The notes below the pieces were generated by a model. That model was not told the DNA's origin. It was given only the letters and a program-made list of their open reading frames with translations, and did not search any database. A stretch of DNA of 64,000 nt, from positions 358,728-422,727 of the forward strand of contig NZ_JAUOTO010000009.1 of assembly GCF_030546645.1 (NCBI RefSeq), written 5' to 3'. Source of the DNA: Flavitalea plasmicola. GTDB taxonomy: Bacteria; Bacteroidota; Bacteroidia; Chitinophagales; Chitinophagaceae. The position numbers were made by a program, and so were the translations under genes. This document shows, piece by piece, positions 37,221-45,897 of this stretch. The first letter of the stretch is position 1. The number at the start of each line of letters is the position of its first letter.

Positions 37221-37330
37221 GGCTAAATAGAGACAAATTGTCGTATTATCCGGCTTTTGGCTGACAGGGAGGCTAATTTGTTGTTTATTAGAGTATTACG
37301 TTTGTTAAACGGTGCTTTTCCTGAAGATTG

Positions 37331-37338
37331 TATCTTTG
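37331..37338 (+). promoter_or_regulatory. Possible -7 box (TATCTTTG) for rlmI
   Basis: Exact match to TANNTTTG, six bases before the rlmI ATG. A TTTG lies at 37301 but the spacing (26) is too long. If used, the transcript would be leaderless or nearly so. Confidence 0.35.
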
Positions 37339-37344
37339 CGGCCC

Positions 37345-38517
37345 ATGACAAAAGTTTATCTGAAGAAAAAGATCAGCCGTCGTATCGAGAGCGGTCATCC
37401 CTGGATATTTGGTAATGAGGTGAATACGGTGGAAGGGGATGCAGCCGGGGGCGAGACGGTAGAGGTTTATACGCACGACAAAAAGTTTGTAGGAAAGGGG
37501 TATATCAACCCGCAGTCCCAGATATTGGTGAGGCTGCTGACGCGGGAGAAGTCCGAGATCATCGATGAAGGTTTTTTTTATGGTCGTATAAAAGAGGCCT
37601 GGGCGTACCGGCAGAAGCTGGGTTATACGGAGAACTGCCGGCTTATTTTCGGGGAGGCGGACTTCATGCCTGCGCTGATCATCGACAAATTCAACGATTA
37701 TTTTGTCCTTCAGACGCTGGCTTTGGGGATGGACAGGTGGAAACCTGCCATTGTGAAAGCGCTGGAGCAGCTGTTTAGTCCCAAGGGGATCTATGAGCGC
37801 AATGACGTGCCAGTGCGGGAGCTGGAGGGCATGCCACAGCAGAAGGGATTTTTGTCAGCTCCATTTGATACGCAGATCATCATCAGGGAGAATGGCCTGC
37901 AAATGCATGTAGATATTGAGAATGGCCAGAAGACTGGTTACTTCCTGGATCAGCAGGATAACCGGCGTGCTATCCGGCATATCGTCAAGGGGGCGGATGT
38001 GCTGGGGGCTTTTTGTTATACGGGCAGTTTTGAGACCCATGCCGGTTGGTATGGGGCCAGATCGGTCCTTGGACTGGATATTTCGGAGAATGCCGTGGCG
38101 CAGGCCAGGCGGAATGCCGAGCTCAACGGATTGGATAAGATCTGCAGGTATGAGGCAGTGAATGCATTCGATGTGCTGAAACAGTGGAGCAAGGAAGGTC
38201 GCCAATATGATGTGGTGATGTTGGACCCGCCTGCTTTTACCAAGAGCCGTGAGACCATACAAAAGGCGATCACGGGCTATAAGGAGATCAATCTTCGGGG
38301 GATGAAGCTGGTAAAGAAGGGGGGATTCCTGGTGACCTCTTCGTGTACGAACCTGGTGCAGCCGGAGCTTTTTCTGGAGACGATACAAATGGCTGCCAAG
38401 GATGCACGGCGTAAGTTGCGGCAGGTGACTTTTCAGGCGCAGGCCAGTGACCATCCGATCATAGAGGGGTGGGAGAATACGAATTATCTTAAGTTTTTGA
38501 TTGTGCAGGTGCTTTGA
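37345..38517 (+). CDS. rlmI: 23S rRNA (cytosine-C5)-methyltransferase RlmI
   Basis: A 390-residue protein from ATG 37345; a longer start at 37312 adds 11 residues ahead of the conserved MTKVYLKKKISRRIESGHPW. An N-terminal PUA domain (about 1-75) precedes a Rossmann methyltransferase with motif I VLGAFCYTGSFETHA (about 216-230), motif IV VVMLDPPAF (about 290-298) and a later SSC segment (about 335-337) placed like the catalytic cysteine motif. The family methylates C1962 of 23S rRNA. The gene is monocistronic, with a structured gap after it. Confidence 0.93.
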   Translation: MTKVYLKKKISRRIESGHPWIFGNEVNTVEGDAAGGETVEVYTHDKKFVGKGYINPQSQILVRLLTREKSEIIDEGFFYGRIKEAWAYRQKLGYTENCRLIFGEADFMPALIIDKFNDYFVLQTLALGMDRWKPAIVKALEQLFSPKGIYERNDVPVRELEGMPQQKGFLSAPFDTQIIIRENGLQMHVDIENGQKTGYFLDQQDNRRAIRHIVKGADVLGAFCYTGSFETHAGWYGARSVLGLDISENAVAQARRNAELNGLDKICRYEAVNAFDVLKQWSKEGRQYDVVMLDPPAFTKSRETIQKAITGYKEINLRGMKLVKKGGFLVTSSCTNLVQPELFLETIQMAAKDARRKLRQVTFQAQASDHPIIEGWENTNYLKFLIVQVL

Positions 38518-38939
38518 TGGTTTGTGGGATTGGTTAGGTGCTGTAGGTTACCTCTTTTATTACTCCCGACAGCTATGTGCCTTCCGTCGCTGTACATTGG
38601 GTACCACTGGGCATTTGTTCTTTGCCAGGCTGATATTCTATTGGACCAATGTAGCTGAATGCGCTGGCCCAATGGTAAGGCTCCTCCAGGCCATAGCTGA
38701 TCGGCTGGCCGCGGTGGTGGCGAGTCGCAGGATTCTTTGGACAAAAGGATGTATCTTTTACTATTTTGCGGAGGCAGGGTATGAGGTCGACCCTGCCCTG
38801 GAACCACCTTAATTTCGATGGTGGAAATATTTGCTTCTGCTAAATAGTGTGTCGGCTCAAGTATATGATAGATGTTGACAGAAGGAGAAATTACAGTGGT
38901 GGAAGGGGTAGGGTCGCCGGCAAAGCGGAGCAGCGGAAC
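38518..38939. other. 422-base gap, no convincing gene; structured, GC-rich
   Basis: Short frames exist on both strands but lack conserved-looking features or signals. A strong stem GGCAGGGT/ACCCTGCC (38773-38780 with 38790-38797) with a 9-base loop is followed by CCACC-N11-GGTGG (38804-38824). The region might hold a structured RNA or a gene remnant; I do not recognise either. Confidence 0.4.
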
Positions 38940-39278
38940 TTATTTATTGATCTGGAATGTGCCGGAGTCGGTAATCCTGCCATTGGGGTCTTTTAGCTGG
39001 AAGATGTAGATGCCGCGAACGAGCTCGCTGACATTAACCACGGTTTTGGGGGTGATCTCGGTTACATCCTTTACTTTTCTGCCGAGGAAATTGTAGATCT
39101 GCAGGGTGTATGATTTGTTGGAATCTTTTACAACTTCGAAAGTGATATAGGAAATGGCCGGATTAGGATAGAATTTGACTACCTTTTTTTCCGGGTCAGG
39201 CATGGGGCCTTTTGCCTGGCTTTTAGCCTGGGTGGATGTCAGTAGAATAATGGATAAAATGATGTAAAAAATCCTCAT
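38940..39278 (-). CDS. Small T9SS type A sorting-domain protein
   Basis: A 112-residue protein from the ATG at 39278; an upstream in-frame ATG (39368) would place a non-signal stretch before the obvious signal peptide (MRIFYIILSIILLTSTQAKS). Almost the whole mature protein is a type A sorting domain: VVKFYPNPAISYITFEVV, LQIYNFLGRKVKDV and VRGIYIFQLKDPNGR. A cargo domain is essentially absent. Either the domain itself is the functional unit or this is the remnant of a larger protein. A CAAAGATA (TATCTTTG on the minus strand) lies at 39324-39331 as a possible -7 box. Confidence 0.85.
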   Translation of the reverse strand: MRIFYIILSIILLTSTQAKSQAKGPMPDPEKKVVKFYPNPAISYITFEVVKDSNKSYTLQIYNFLGRKVKDVTEITPKTVVNVSELVRGIYIFQLKDPNGRITDSGTFQINK

Positions 39279-39411
39279 GCATTGGCGTATTTTACACGTG
39301 AATCCAAAATAGGTGTTTACATTCAAAGATACAAATTCCAGTCCAAAAATTTTACTAAATTTTGGCACAATATCCCGATTGGGGTCTGGGATATAACTAT
39401 TTGACTAATAA

Positions 39412-39882
39412 TTAGTTAAGTTCAGATAGTGTTTTTTGGATGGTGGAGAAGTCGGGAAGGTCGCTGGCAGTTTCCAGCACCTCGGCGTACCGGACGATAC
39501 CGTTCTTATCCAGGACAAAAGCGGATCTCTTGGAGACGCCTTTCATGTCAAAGACGAAGGTTTCATACAGACAGTCGTATGCTTTCGAAACTTCTTTGTT
39601 GAAATCGCTCAGTAAGGGGAAGTTCAGCTGCTGATCGTCTTTATATCTTGCCAGGGTGAAAAGGGAGTCTACGCTGATGGCCAGTACCTGGGCATTAACC
39701 TGTTCGTAAAGGGCGATGTTATCACGGGTGCTGCAGAGCTCTTTTGTGCAGGTGCCGGTGAAAGCCTGGGGAAAGAAAAGTAGGAGTACGTTCTTTCCTT
39801 TGAAATCCTCAAGGCTGATCTTTTTCTTTTCTGAATCGTAAAGGGAAAATGCGGGAGCTTGCTGACCAACGGTTACTGGCAT
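39412..39882 (-). CDS. Peroxiredoxin (AhpC/TSA, AhpE-like)
   Basis: A 156-residue protein from ATG 39882; an ATG at 39906 would add eight residues (MPYKIHFF) that are not typical. The thioredoxin fold begins VTVGQQAPAFSLYD. The peroxidatic cysteine is in FPQAFTGTCTKELC (about 41-54), with the PxxxTxxC motif altered to QAFTGTC, and a nearby second cysteine; the conserved Arg lies in KRSAFVLDKNG. It would reduce hydrogen peroxide or organic peroxides in the cytoplasm. It lies 47 bases after a PorP/SprF gene on the same strand. Confidence 0.92.
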   Translation of the reverse strand: MPVTVGQQAPAFSLYDSEKKKISLEDFKGKNVLLLFFPQAFTGTCTKELCSTRDNIALYEQVNAQVLAISVDSLFTLARYKDDQQLNFPLLSDFNKEVSKAYDCLYETFVFDMKGVSKRSAFVLDKNGIVRYAEVLETASDLPDFSTIQKTLSELN

Positions 39883-39929
39883 AAAGAAATGAATTTTATA
39901 GGGCATAAATCTACGTCAAAATTTCTACA

Positions 39930-40964
39930 CTAAAATTTCGGGCATAGTATCCTGTATTTGGCATTTTCGCGGCTGGTAAATCCTATGTAGGAGATAGATA
40001 GCTCTATTCCGCCTCTGCCCTGGCTCACCGTTTTCAATTGTGAAACGTTGACGTCATAGCTAAAGGAGACCGCCAGGGCGTTCATGTCGAGTTTTATGAC
40101 AGGGATAAGGGCGTCTTTCCACCGGAGGAAGCTGCCGAGGCTGAGGATGTAGCTGGAATTTTCCGGATCGTCTCCCAGTTTATAGGAATAGAGTGCGCCG
40201 CCGATGGTTTCTGTTGCGGAGCCCTGGCGGGTGTGATCTGCCTGGACGGTGAAGAAGGCGAATTCGTTGATGGTGAGCTTCAGGCCTCCGGAGAAGACAT
40301 ATTTGGGGTCCAGCTCGATGGTGCTTTTGTAGAAGGAGTTCTTAGGGCGGTTAACATGATGCAAGGCGGCGCCGAAGAATAGGCTGTTGGCCTTATCTTG
40401 TCCGAAGACGGTGTTAAAGCTCAGGCCCAGGCTGCCGTCGAGGTAGCGAACAGTGGGATTGACCAGCAGCTCGCCGTCGGGAAGTGCGGGATCAAACGCC
40501 GTACCGTTGTATTGGCTATTGGTGGTGACCTTGGACATGTCGATCCTTTTTTCCACCAGTCCTCCCATGAAGCCCAGGGAGAGGTACATGGGGTGGTCGT
40601 CGCTTAGGGATTTATGATAGTTGAGTGCCGGCAGCAATTCTGTGGTGGAGAGGGCTGCGGAGCCTGCTTTGTCATAAAGCAGCTGCAGGCCTGCCGTGAG
40701 GAAGTCACTGCCTTTGCCTACGGGCATTTTATATTCACCGTTGAGGGAGCCGGTGCGATATGCGTTGGTAAAGCTGCTCCACTGGTCGCGAAAGACGGCC
40801 TGCACTCTATAGTCTCCTGTGAAGATGCCTGCCAGGGATGGATTCCGGAGAAGAGGCGCTTCAAAGAATTGGGAAAAATGAATATCCTGGCACCTGGCTG
40901 ATTGCATGTGCAGGATGCCGAAGGTCAGGATAAGCAGCTGTATGTATGACTTATAGTTCCTCAA
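39930..40964 (-). CDS. PorP/SprF family T9SS outer-membrane protein
   Basis: A 344-residue TTG-start protein with a signal peptide (ending SARCQ) and the family opening DIHFSQFFEAPLLRNPSLAG. The remainder is a predicted barrel ending in RILCPKF. It starts three bases after the stop codon of the 1,472-residue PKD protein with a type B tail, so the two are translationally close and likely function together, like SprB and SprF. It is related to the protein at 26587-27618, with clearly divergent sequence. Confidence 0.93.
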   Translation of the reverse strand: MRNYKSYIQLLILTFGILHMQSARCQDIHFSQFFEAPLLRNPSLAGIFTGDYRVQAVFRDQWSSFTNAYRTGSLNGEYKMPVGKGSDFLTAGLQLLYDKAGSAALSTTELLPALNYHKSLSDDHPMYLSLGFMGGLVEKRIDMSKVTTNSQYNGTAFDPALPDGELLVNPTVRYLDGSLGLSFNTVFGQDKANSLFFGAALHHVNRPKNSFYKSTIELDPKYVFSGGLKLTINEFAFFTVQADHTRQGSATETIGGALYSYKLGDDPENSSYILSLGSFLRWKDALIPVIKLDMNALAVSFSYDVNVSQLKTVSQGRGGIELSISYIGFTSRENAKYRILCPKF

Positions 40965-40967
40965 GGT

Positions 40968-43900
40968 TTATCTGATTAAAGTGACATCTCCTTTTAGTGC
41001 GATCACCTGTGCGTTGATGCAGATGACGTCTATGATATAGACATATGCGTCCGATGGCGCCGGCCGGCCATTGACTGTTCCATCCCATCCCATGGATTCC
41101 GTATTTGCCGGGAAGTCTTTTCTTTCGAACACCAGCTGACCCCAGCGGTTGAAGATCCGCATTCCCTGTATGTTGTATAATCCTTTACCCCGGGGATAGA
41201 AGACGTCGTTGACGCCATCCTCGTTGGGTGAAAATGTATTGGGTATAAAATAATTTTCCCCGTTGCAGATAGTTTTCACCAGTACCGTGTCGATGGAAAC
41301 GCAATTATTTTCGTCTGTGACTTTTATGGTATAGGTGGTATTAAAAGTAGGAGTGGATACGGGTGTGGGGCAGTCGGTGCAATCCAGATAGGTGGAAGGC
41401 GACCAGACATAGGTATTGACGTTGGAGCTGTATGAGAATGGCAGGGTGACGGGGATGCCTACGGGCGTGGTGATGACCTTCGGGCCTTTTATCTCCGGCA
41501 GCGGGAGAATAGTCAGGGATTGGGAGATGGTATCGTTGCAACCAAAGGCGACGGAGGTTTTCAGGTGTGCCGTGAGCGGTCCTGGCGGAAAGTTGAGATA
41601 GGGGTCTTTTGCGTTGGAAGAAGATCCGGTGCTAAAGGTCCAGGCCCAGCTGACACTGTCGACATTGGGAGTGGTGACGTCGCCATGAAATTGGACAAAG
41701 CCGGTGCAAAGCGTTCCTTCAGCGCTGATGAGGGGATGGGGTGTTTGCCAGATATGGATGGTATCGGTATATGTTTCGTTGCAGCCATTGTTGGTCGTCA
41801 CTTTGAGCGAAGCCAGGCGAACGCCAGGCTGGCTGTAGTAATGAAATTGGGACAGGAAGGGATCGTTCGGGGGGGTAGTGGGCGCTCCCGTGAGCGTGGT
41901 GCCATCTCCGAAGTCCCAGGTGTAATTGCTTTGGCCGTCGTTGGTGATGACGATGCCCTGGAAGTATATGGTGCCTGTGTCGCAGGAAGCTTTTTTGTCC
42001 GAGGAGTAAATCGGTACGGCTCCCAGCACCACTACATTACCGTTGTTTCTAGTCGCGATACAACCCGAAGCATCCGTAAGGACCAACTGGGGGGAGAAGG
42101 TACCGAGGTTACGATAGGTATGGGTTGGGGACTGATTGCCCGATGAGTCGGCAGTGCCATCACCGAAGTTGATGGCAAAATCCGTGTAAGGGGTCGGTGA
42201 CGCCGAAAATAGCGCGGTGACCGAATCGCAAGCCTGGAAAGGCGAGAATTGCAACGAGGACGTATTAAAGGGCAGGAAGACAAAGACATTGCGTTGGGCT
42301 GTGTCGCGGCAGCCACCTGCGCCCTGGAGGATGAGCATGGCTGTAAAAGCGTAGTTCTTCCCCGGATTTCCATAGTTGTTGTAAAAATGTGTCGTCGTAT
42401 CCAGTGTGGAGGTCTGACCATCGCCAAAGTTCCAATAGAGGCTGTCGTAGTATTTTCCCGTTGGTATAAAGCTGGCTTGCATAGGGACGCAGATGCCCGT
42501 GCTGTCCTGAAGGATAAAGGAAGCGATGGGTTTTTGGATATGGATATAGTTGGTACGGGTGACGGAGTCGGAGCATCCTGTTCCATCCGTCACCTTTAGC
42601 TTAACACTATAGTACTGGCCATTGCTACCGTAGGAATGGAATGGGTTCTGGTCCGTGGAACCGGGTGCAGCCGGGGCGGCTGACCCATCGCCGAAATCCC
42701 AGCTATAGGTAAGGTTGTTGCCTTTTGAGCTATCTGTAAAAGGAACAGGGGCGTTGGGGCAGTACAGGGTGTCAGCGAAGAAGCCAGCTTTAGCCGAGGA
42801 GATCTTTGCTGTCGACGGAATGGTGATGGTATCGACGCAGCCTTTGGCATCTGTTACGGCGAGGGTGACGTCGTAGGTGCCTGTGTCGGCATAGTTATGG
42901 GTGACAGTGTTGTTGTTGGTGGTGGTCGTATTGCCATCGCCAAAGTTCCACGACCAGTTGGTAATGGGGGTGCCGGCATCATAGGGGATGGACTGGTCGG
43001 TGAAGGTGATGGGACTGTTCTTACAGCCACCGATGTTGGGAGCGAATTTCGCTGTGGGTGCTGTGATCTGGATATTATTATTGACAGAGTAGGAGCAGCC
43101 ACCTTTGTCCGTTACTTTCAGGGTGATGGTGTATTTGCCTGTATCGGTAATACCTGTTTTAAATATGGGTGTTACCAAAGTACGAGTGACATTGTTGACT
43201 GTCCAGGTGAAGGAGTCGATGGCGGTTGCAGGTGCGCTGGTGGATGTCAAAGTGAACTGGGCGTATTTACAGGATGGATTGGGGGAAATGGTGAAGGAAG
43301 GGACGACATTCTGTAGAAGGATGTTTGTTGAGACCGTGTCGGCGCAGCCGCCCTGGCTGACGATGAGGGTGATGGTTCTTGGATTTTTGTCAGGATAGTT
43401 GTGGATGGGAGGGTTTGGTGTCAGGTCGGTGGTTCCGTCGCCGAAGTCCCATTTATAAGTAGCGGGACCTTTGGATGGATCGGTCTTCGAAGTATCCGTG
43501 AATGCAACGCGTTGTCTGTTGGCGCAGTCGATCTGGTATTTAAATCCTGCCAGGGGAGCATTGATATAAACAAAATTCTTTGCCGTATCGGTGAGCGTGC
43601 AACCATGATTTGTCACGGAGAGGATGATGTCATTGTAGCCCGTGTCGACATATTTATGCGTAATGGGTGGCTTTGACTGGCTGGTGTCGCCGTCGCCAAA
43701 GACCCAGAGCCATTTATCCACGGGCGTGGAGGGGCTGGTGAAAGTAATGGGTTGACGGGCACAGGACGTGGTCGGGCTGGCGGCGAATTGCGGGGCGACC
43801 TTGTTGCCTATGACTGCAATGCCGGGGAATGTCTGCGTGAAAGTACATCCTCCGTTGGTAGTGATCTGTAAGGTGATATCATAATTTCCTTCGGCGTTGT

Positions 43901-45386
43901 AGGTGAAGAAGGGGCCTGCGGCCGTCGAGGAGGAAGGGGTAGCGCCAGGGGCCGTCCACAGGAAGGAAGCCACGCCATCCAGGGAGGATACATTGGGTAT
44001 CGGGTGAATGGGGATGCCGACGCAGCCTTGTGTAGTGGAGGCGTAGGGGCCGGCAGTAGAGGCTCCCAGCTTTATGTATTGGGGTTTGGTGAGAGCGTTG
44101 GTGCATCCTGAATTAGTGGTCACCGTGAGCGTGACGTCGAAGTTGCCCAGGCTAACGTAAGTGTGGCTGGGGTTCTGCAGGGTGGAGGACTGACCGTCCC
44201 CGAAGTCCCATAGCCATCCGATGCCGCCTGTTGTCTGATCGGTGAAATTGACGGTGAAAGGTGTCTTGCAACCGGTGGTTTTATCCGCCGTAAAGTTGGC
44301 GGGAGGAGTGGCTACGACATCGATCGATTTGGTAGAAGTCGAGCTGCAGGAGGCGTACGTATTAGTAAGGGTCACGGTGTAGGTGCCCACTGCTGTATAG
44401 GTTTTCTGGGGATTGGGAAAAGTAGAAGTGGTGCCATCGCCAAAGTCCCAGGAGGCGGTGAGGGGGGCCGGGGATGAGCCGTTCTGGAAACTTACGGGGT
44501 TGTTCACGCAGGCATTGGCAGGAGCTGTGATCACCGGGGCATTGTTCTGGAAACTGGCCGTTTTGGATTTGGTGGCGCTGCATCCCAGGTCGCTGGTGGC
44601 TGTCAGCTTGATATCATAATTGGTATTGGACGGGTAGGTGGTAGTAGGGTTCTTTGCGTTGGAGGTCGTGCTATTGCCAAGGTCCCAGCTATAGGAGAGG
44701 TTGCCGGGGCCGGAGGTCTGGTTGTTAAAACTAATATTGAAAGGTGCCGAGCAGGACGTGGAGGTTTGAGACCAGGTGAAATCCGGCTGGACGCCCGGGA
44801 CGATGCGGATATAGCGATAGAGGACGGTGTTCCTGGAACAACCCCCGGAATTTTTAACTGTAAGGGAGACATTATAATAGCCCGTCTGCGTAAAAGTGTG
44901 AGTAGGGTTTTGCACATTTGAACTCCCCCCGTCCCCGAAATCCCAGGTCCATTCAATGTTGGTGCCTTGTCCTGGTGTCGACTGGTCGGTGAAGTGGATC
45001 GTAGCGGGAGCGCACCCTACCTGTAAGTCGGAAATGAAGTTGGCGGAGGGGTAAGGGAATACCGTTATATAATCAGTCTTTACGAGGGAGGCTGCACCGC
45101 TGCTGTTCTTTGCGATCAGGGTAACCGTGTAAGTACCCGGGCTGGTATAGACCACTCCAGGGTTTTGGGAACTGGATATCTGGCCATTCCCGAAATCCCA
45201 GGCCCAGGAAAGGGGTTTGTTGGTGGAATGGTCGGTGAAGGTAACGGCCAATGGACCACAGCCAGACGTGGTGGAAGCTGAGAAATCGACGACGGGGACC
45301 TGGGCACGGAGGGTGATCCCAAGGAGGCAGCAGATGACAATGAGTTTTATCCGGATCAAAAAGTGGTCAATTTTGGCAATATTCAT
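40968..45386 (-). CDS. 1,472-residue PKD-repeat surface protein with T9SS type B tail
   Basis: The protein has a signal peptide (to about residue 28, ending ITLRAQ) and then about fifteen consecutive PKD-type domains, many with the core WDFGDG (for example WTWDFGDGGSS, LWDFGDGQSST, WSWNFGDGNTTT) and pairs of cysteines in most domains. The tail (CNGENYFIPNTFSPNEDG, RIFNRWGQLVFERKDF, LKGDVTLIR) is the gliding-motility-associated type B sorting domain. It is expected to form a long rod on the cell surface. The PorP/SprF gene follows at three bases. A role as adhesin or matrix filament is inferred from the family. Confidence 0.93.
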   Translation of the reverse strand: MNIAKIDHFLIRIKLIVICCLLGITLRAQVPVVDFSASTTSGCGPLAVTFTDHSTNKPLSWAWDFGNGQISSSQNPGVVYTSPGTYTVTLIAKNSSGAASLVKTDYITVFPYPSANFISDLQVGCAPATIHFTDQSTPGQGTNIEWTWDFGDGGSSNVQNPTHTFTQTGYYNVSLTVKNSGGCSRNTVLYRYIRIVPGVQPDFTWSQTSTSCSAPFNISFNNQTSGPGNLSYSWDLGNSTTSNAKNPTTTYPSNTNYDIKLTATSDLGCSATKSKTASFQNNAPVITAPANACVNNPVSFQNGSSPAPLTASWDFGDGTTSTFPNPQKTYTAVGTYTVTLTNTYASCSSTSTKSIDVVATPPANFTADKTTGCKTPFTVNFTDQTTGGIGWLWDFGDGQSSTLQNPSHTYVSLGNFDVTLTVTTNSGCTNALTKPQYIKLGASTAGPYASTTQGCVGIPIHPIPNVSSLDGVASFLWTAPGATPSSSTAAGPFFTYNAEGNYDITLQITTNGGCTFTQTFPGIAVIGNKVAPQFAASPTTSCARQPITFTSPSTPVDKWLWVFGDGDTSQSKPPITHKYVDTGYNDIILSVTNHGCTLTDTAKNFVYINAPLAGFKYQIDCANRQRVAFTDTSKTDPSKGPATYKWDFGDGTTDLTPNPPIHNYPDKNPRTITLIVSQGGCADTVSTNILLQNVVPSFTISPNPSCKYAQFTLTSTSAPATAIDSFTWTVNNVTRTLVTPIFKTGITDTGKYTITLKVTDKGGCSYSVNNNIQITAPTAKFAPNIGGCKNSPITFTDQSIPYDAGTPITNWSWNFGDGNTTTTNNNTVTHNYADTGTYDVTLAVTDAKGCVDTITIPSTAKISSAKAGFFADTLYCPNAPVPFTDSSKGNNLTYSWDFGDGSAAPAAPGSTDQNPFHSYGSNGQYYSVKLKVTDGTGCSDSVTRTNYIHIQKPIASFILQDSTGICVPMQASFIPTGKYYDSLYWNFGDGQTSTLDTTTHFYNNYGNPGKNYAFTAMLILQGAGGCRDTAQRNVFVFLPFNTSSLQFSPFQACDSVTALFSASPTPYTDFAINFGDGTADSSGNQSPTHTYRNLGTFSPQLVLTDASGCIATRNNGNVVVLGAVPIYSSDKKASCDTGTIYFQGIVITNDGQSNYTWDFGDGTTLTGAPTTPPNDPFLSQFHYYSQPGVRLASLKVTTNNGCNETYTDTIHIWQTPHPLISAEGTLCTGFVQFHGDVTTPNVDSVSWAWTFSTGSSSNAKDPYLNFPPGPLTAHLKTSVAFGCNDTISQSLTILPLPEIKGPKVITTPVGIPVTLPFSYSSNVNTYVWSPSTYLDCTDCPTPVSTPTFNTTYTIKVTDENNCVSIDTVLVKTICNGENYFIPNTFSPNEDGVNDVFYPRGKGLYNIQGMRIFNRWGQLVFERKDFPANTESMGWDGTVNGRPAPSDAYVYIIDVICINAQVIALKGDVTLIR

Positions 45387-45462
45387 AAAACATACCTCCC
45401 GACCCGGGTGTGCCCGGATGTTACGGAAAAGAGGCCAATAATGGATCTAAGACAGGTGGTTT

Positions 45463-45879
45463 CTACTTTTTCAGTCGTAGGGTATTGGAAGTGTCGAGTG
45501 TCGTATCGGTATAAGTAGCCAGTACAAAATCCGAGCCGCTGTCCTTTATTTTCCATATACCATTCAACAAACTCACCGGGGGCGTTGCCGAAGGAAAATT
45601 GGAAGTGATGGTCCTGGCATCGACGTTTGCGGACCATGAGCCTGTTTGAGATACATTGTCCTTTGTGCCCGTCACTTTGCCATCAGCATCAAATTTAAAG
45701 AGATAACCTGAGAATGTGGCGGTTATGTTACTATCGTTTTGAAGGTATTGCTCGACATGCCAATATCCATTAGTGATGATGGCCATCACGGCTTTTTGTT
45801 CCTGCTGCTGGATAAATTTTTTGCAGGAAATGGAAAATAAAACAAAGAGGACAAGGGCAGACAGGGACAGGCGCTTCAT
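45463..45879 (-). CDS. Lipocalin-like lipoprotein
   Basis: A 138-residue ATG-start protein with a lipoprotein signal: hydrophobic core LVLFVLFSIS followed by Cys19 and KK. The mature part (GYWHVEQYLQNDSNITATFSGYLFKFDADGKVTG to the C-terminal TNTLRLKK) alternates strands like the small lipocalin-like families of Bacteroidota. It lies 18 bases after the M32 carboxypeptidase stop on the same strand. No specific function is recognised. Confidence 0.7.
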   Translation of the reverse strand: MKRLSLSALVLFVLFSISCKKFIQQQEQKAVMAIITNGYWHVEQYLQNDSNITATFSGYLFKFDADGKVTGTKDNVSQTGSWSANVDARTITSNFPSATPPVSLLNGIWKIKDSGSDFVLATYTDTTLDTSNTLRLKK

Positions 45880-45897
45880 GGAACGGGATTTTATTCC

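Noticed and set aside
38484..38812. Open frames on both strands in the gap after rlmI (about 103 and 107 codons)
   Set aside because: Both overlap the end of rlmI, have no signal peptide, domain or initiation signal, and read as translated GC-rich noncoding sequence.
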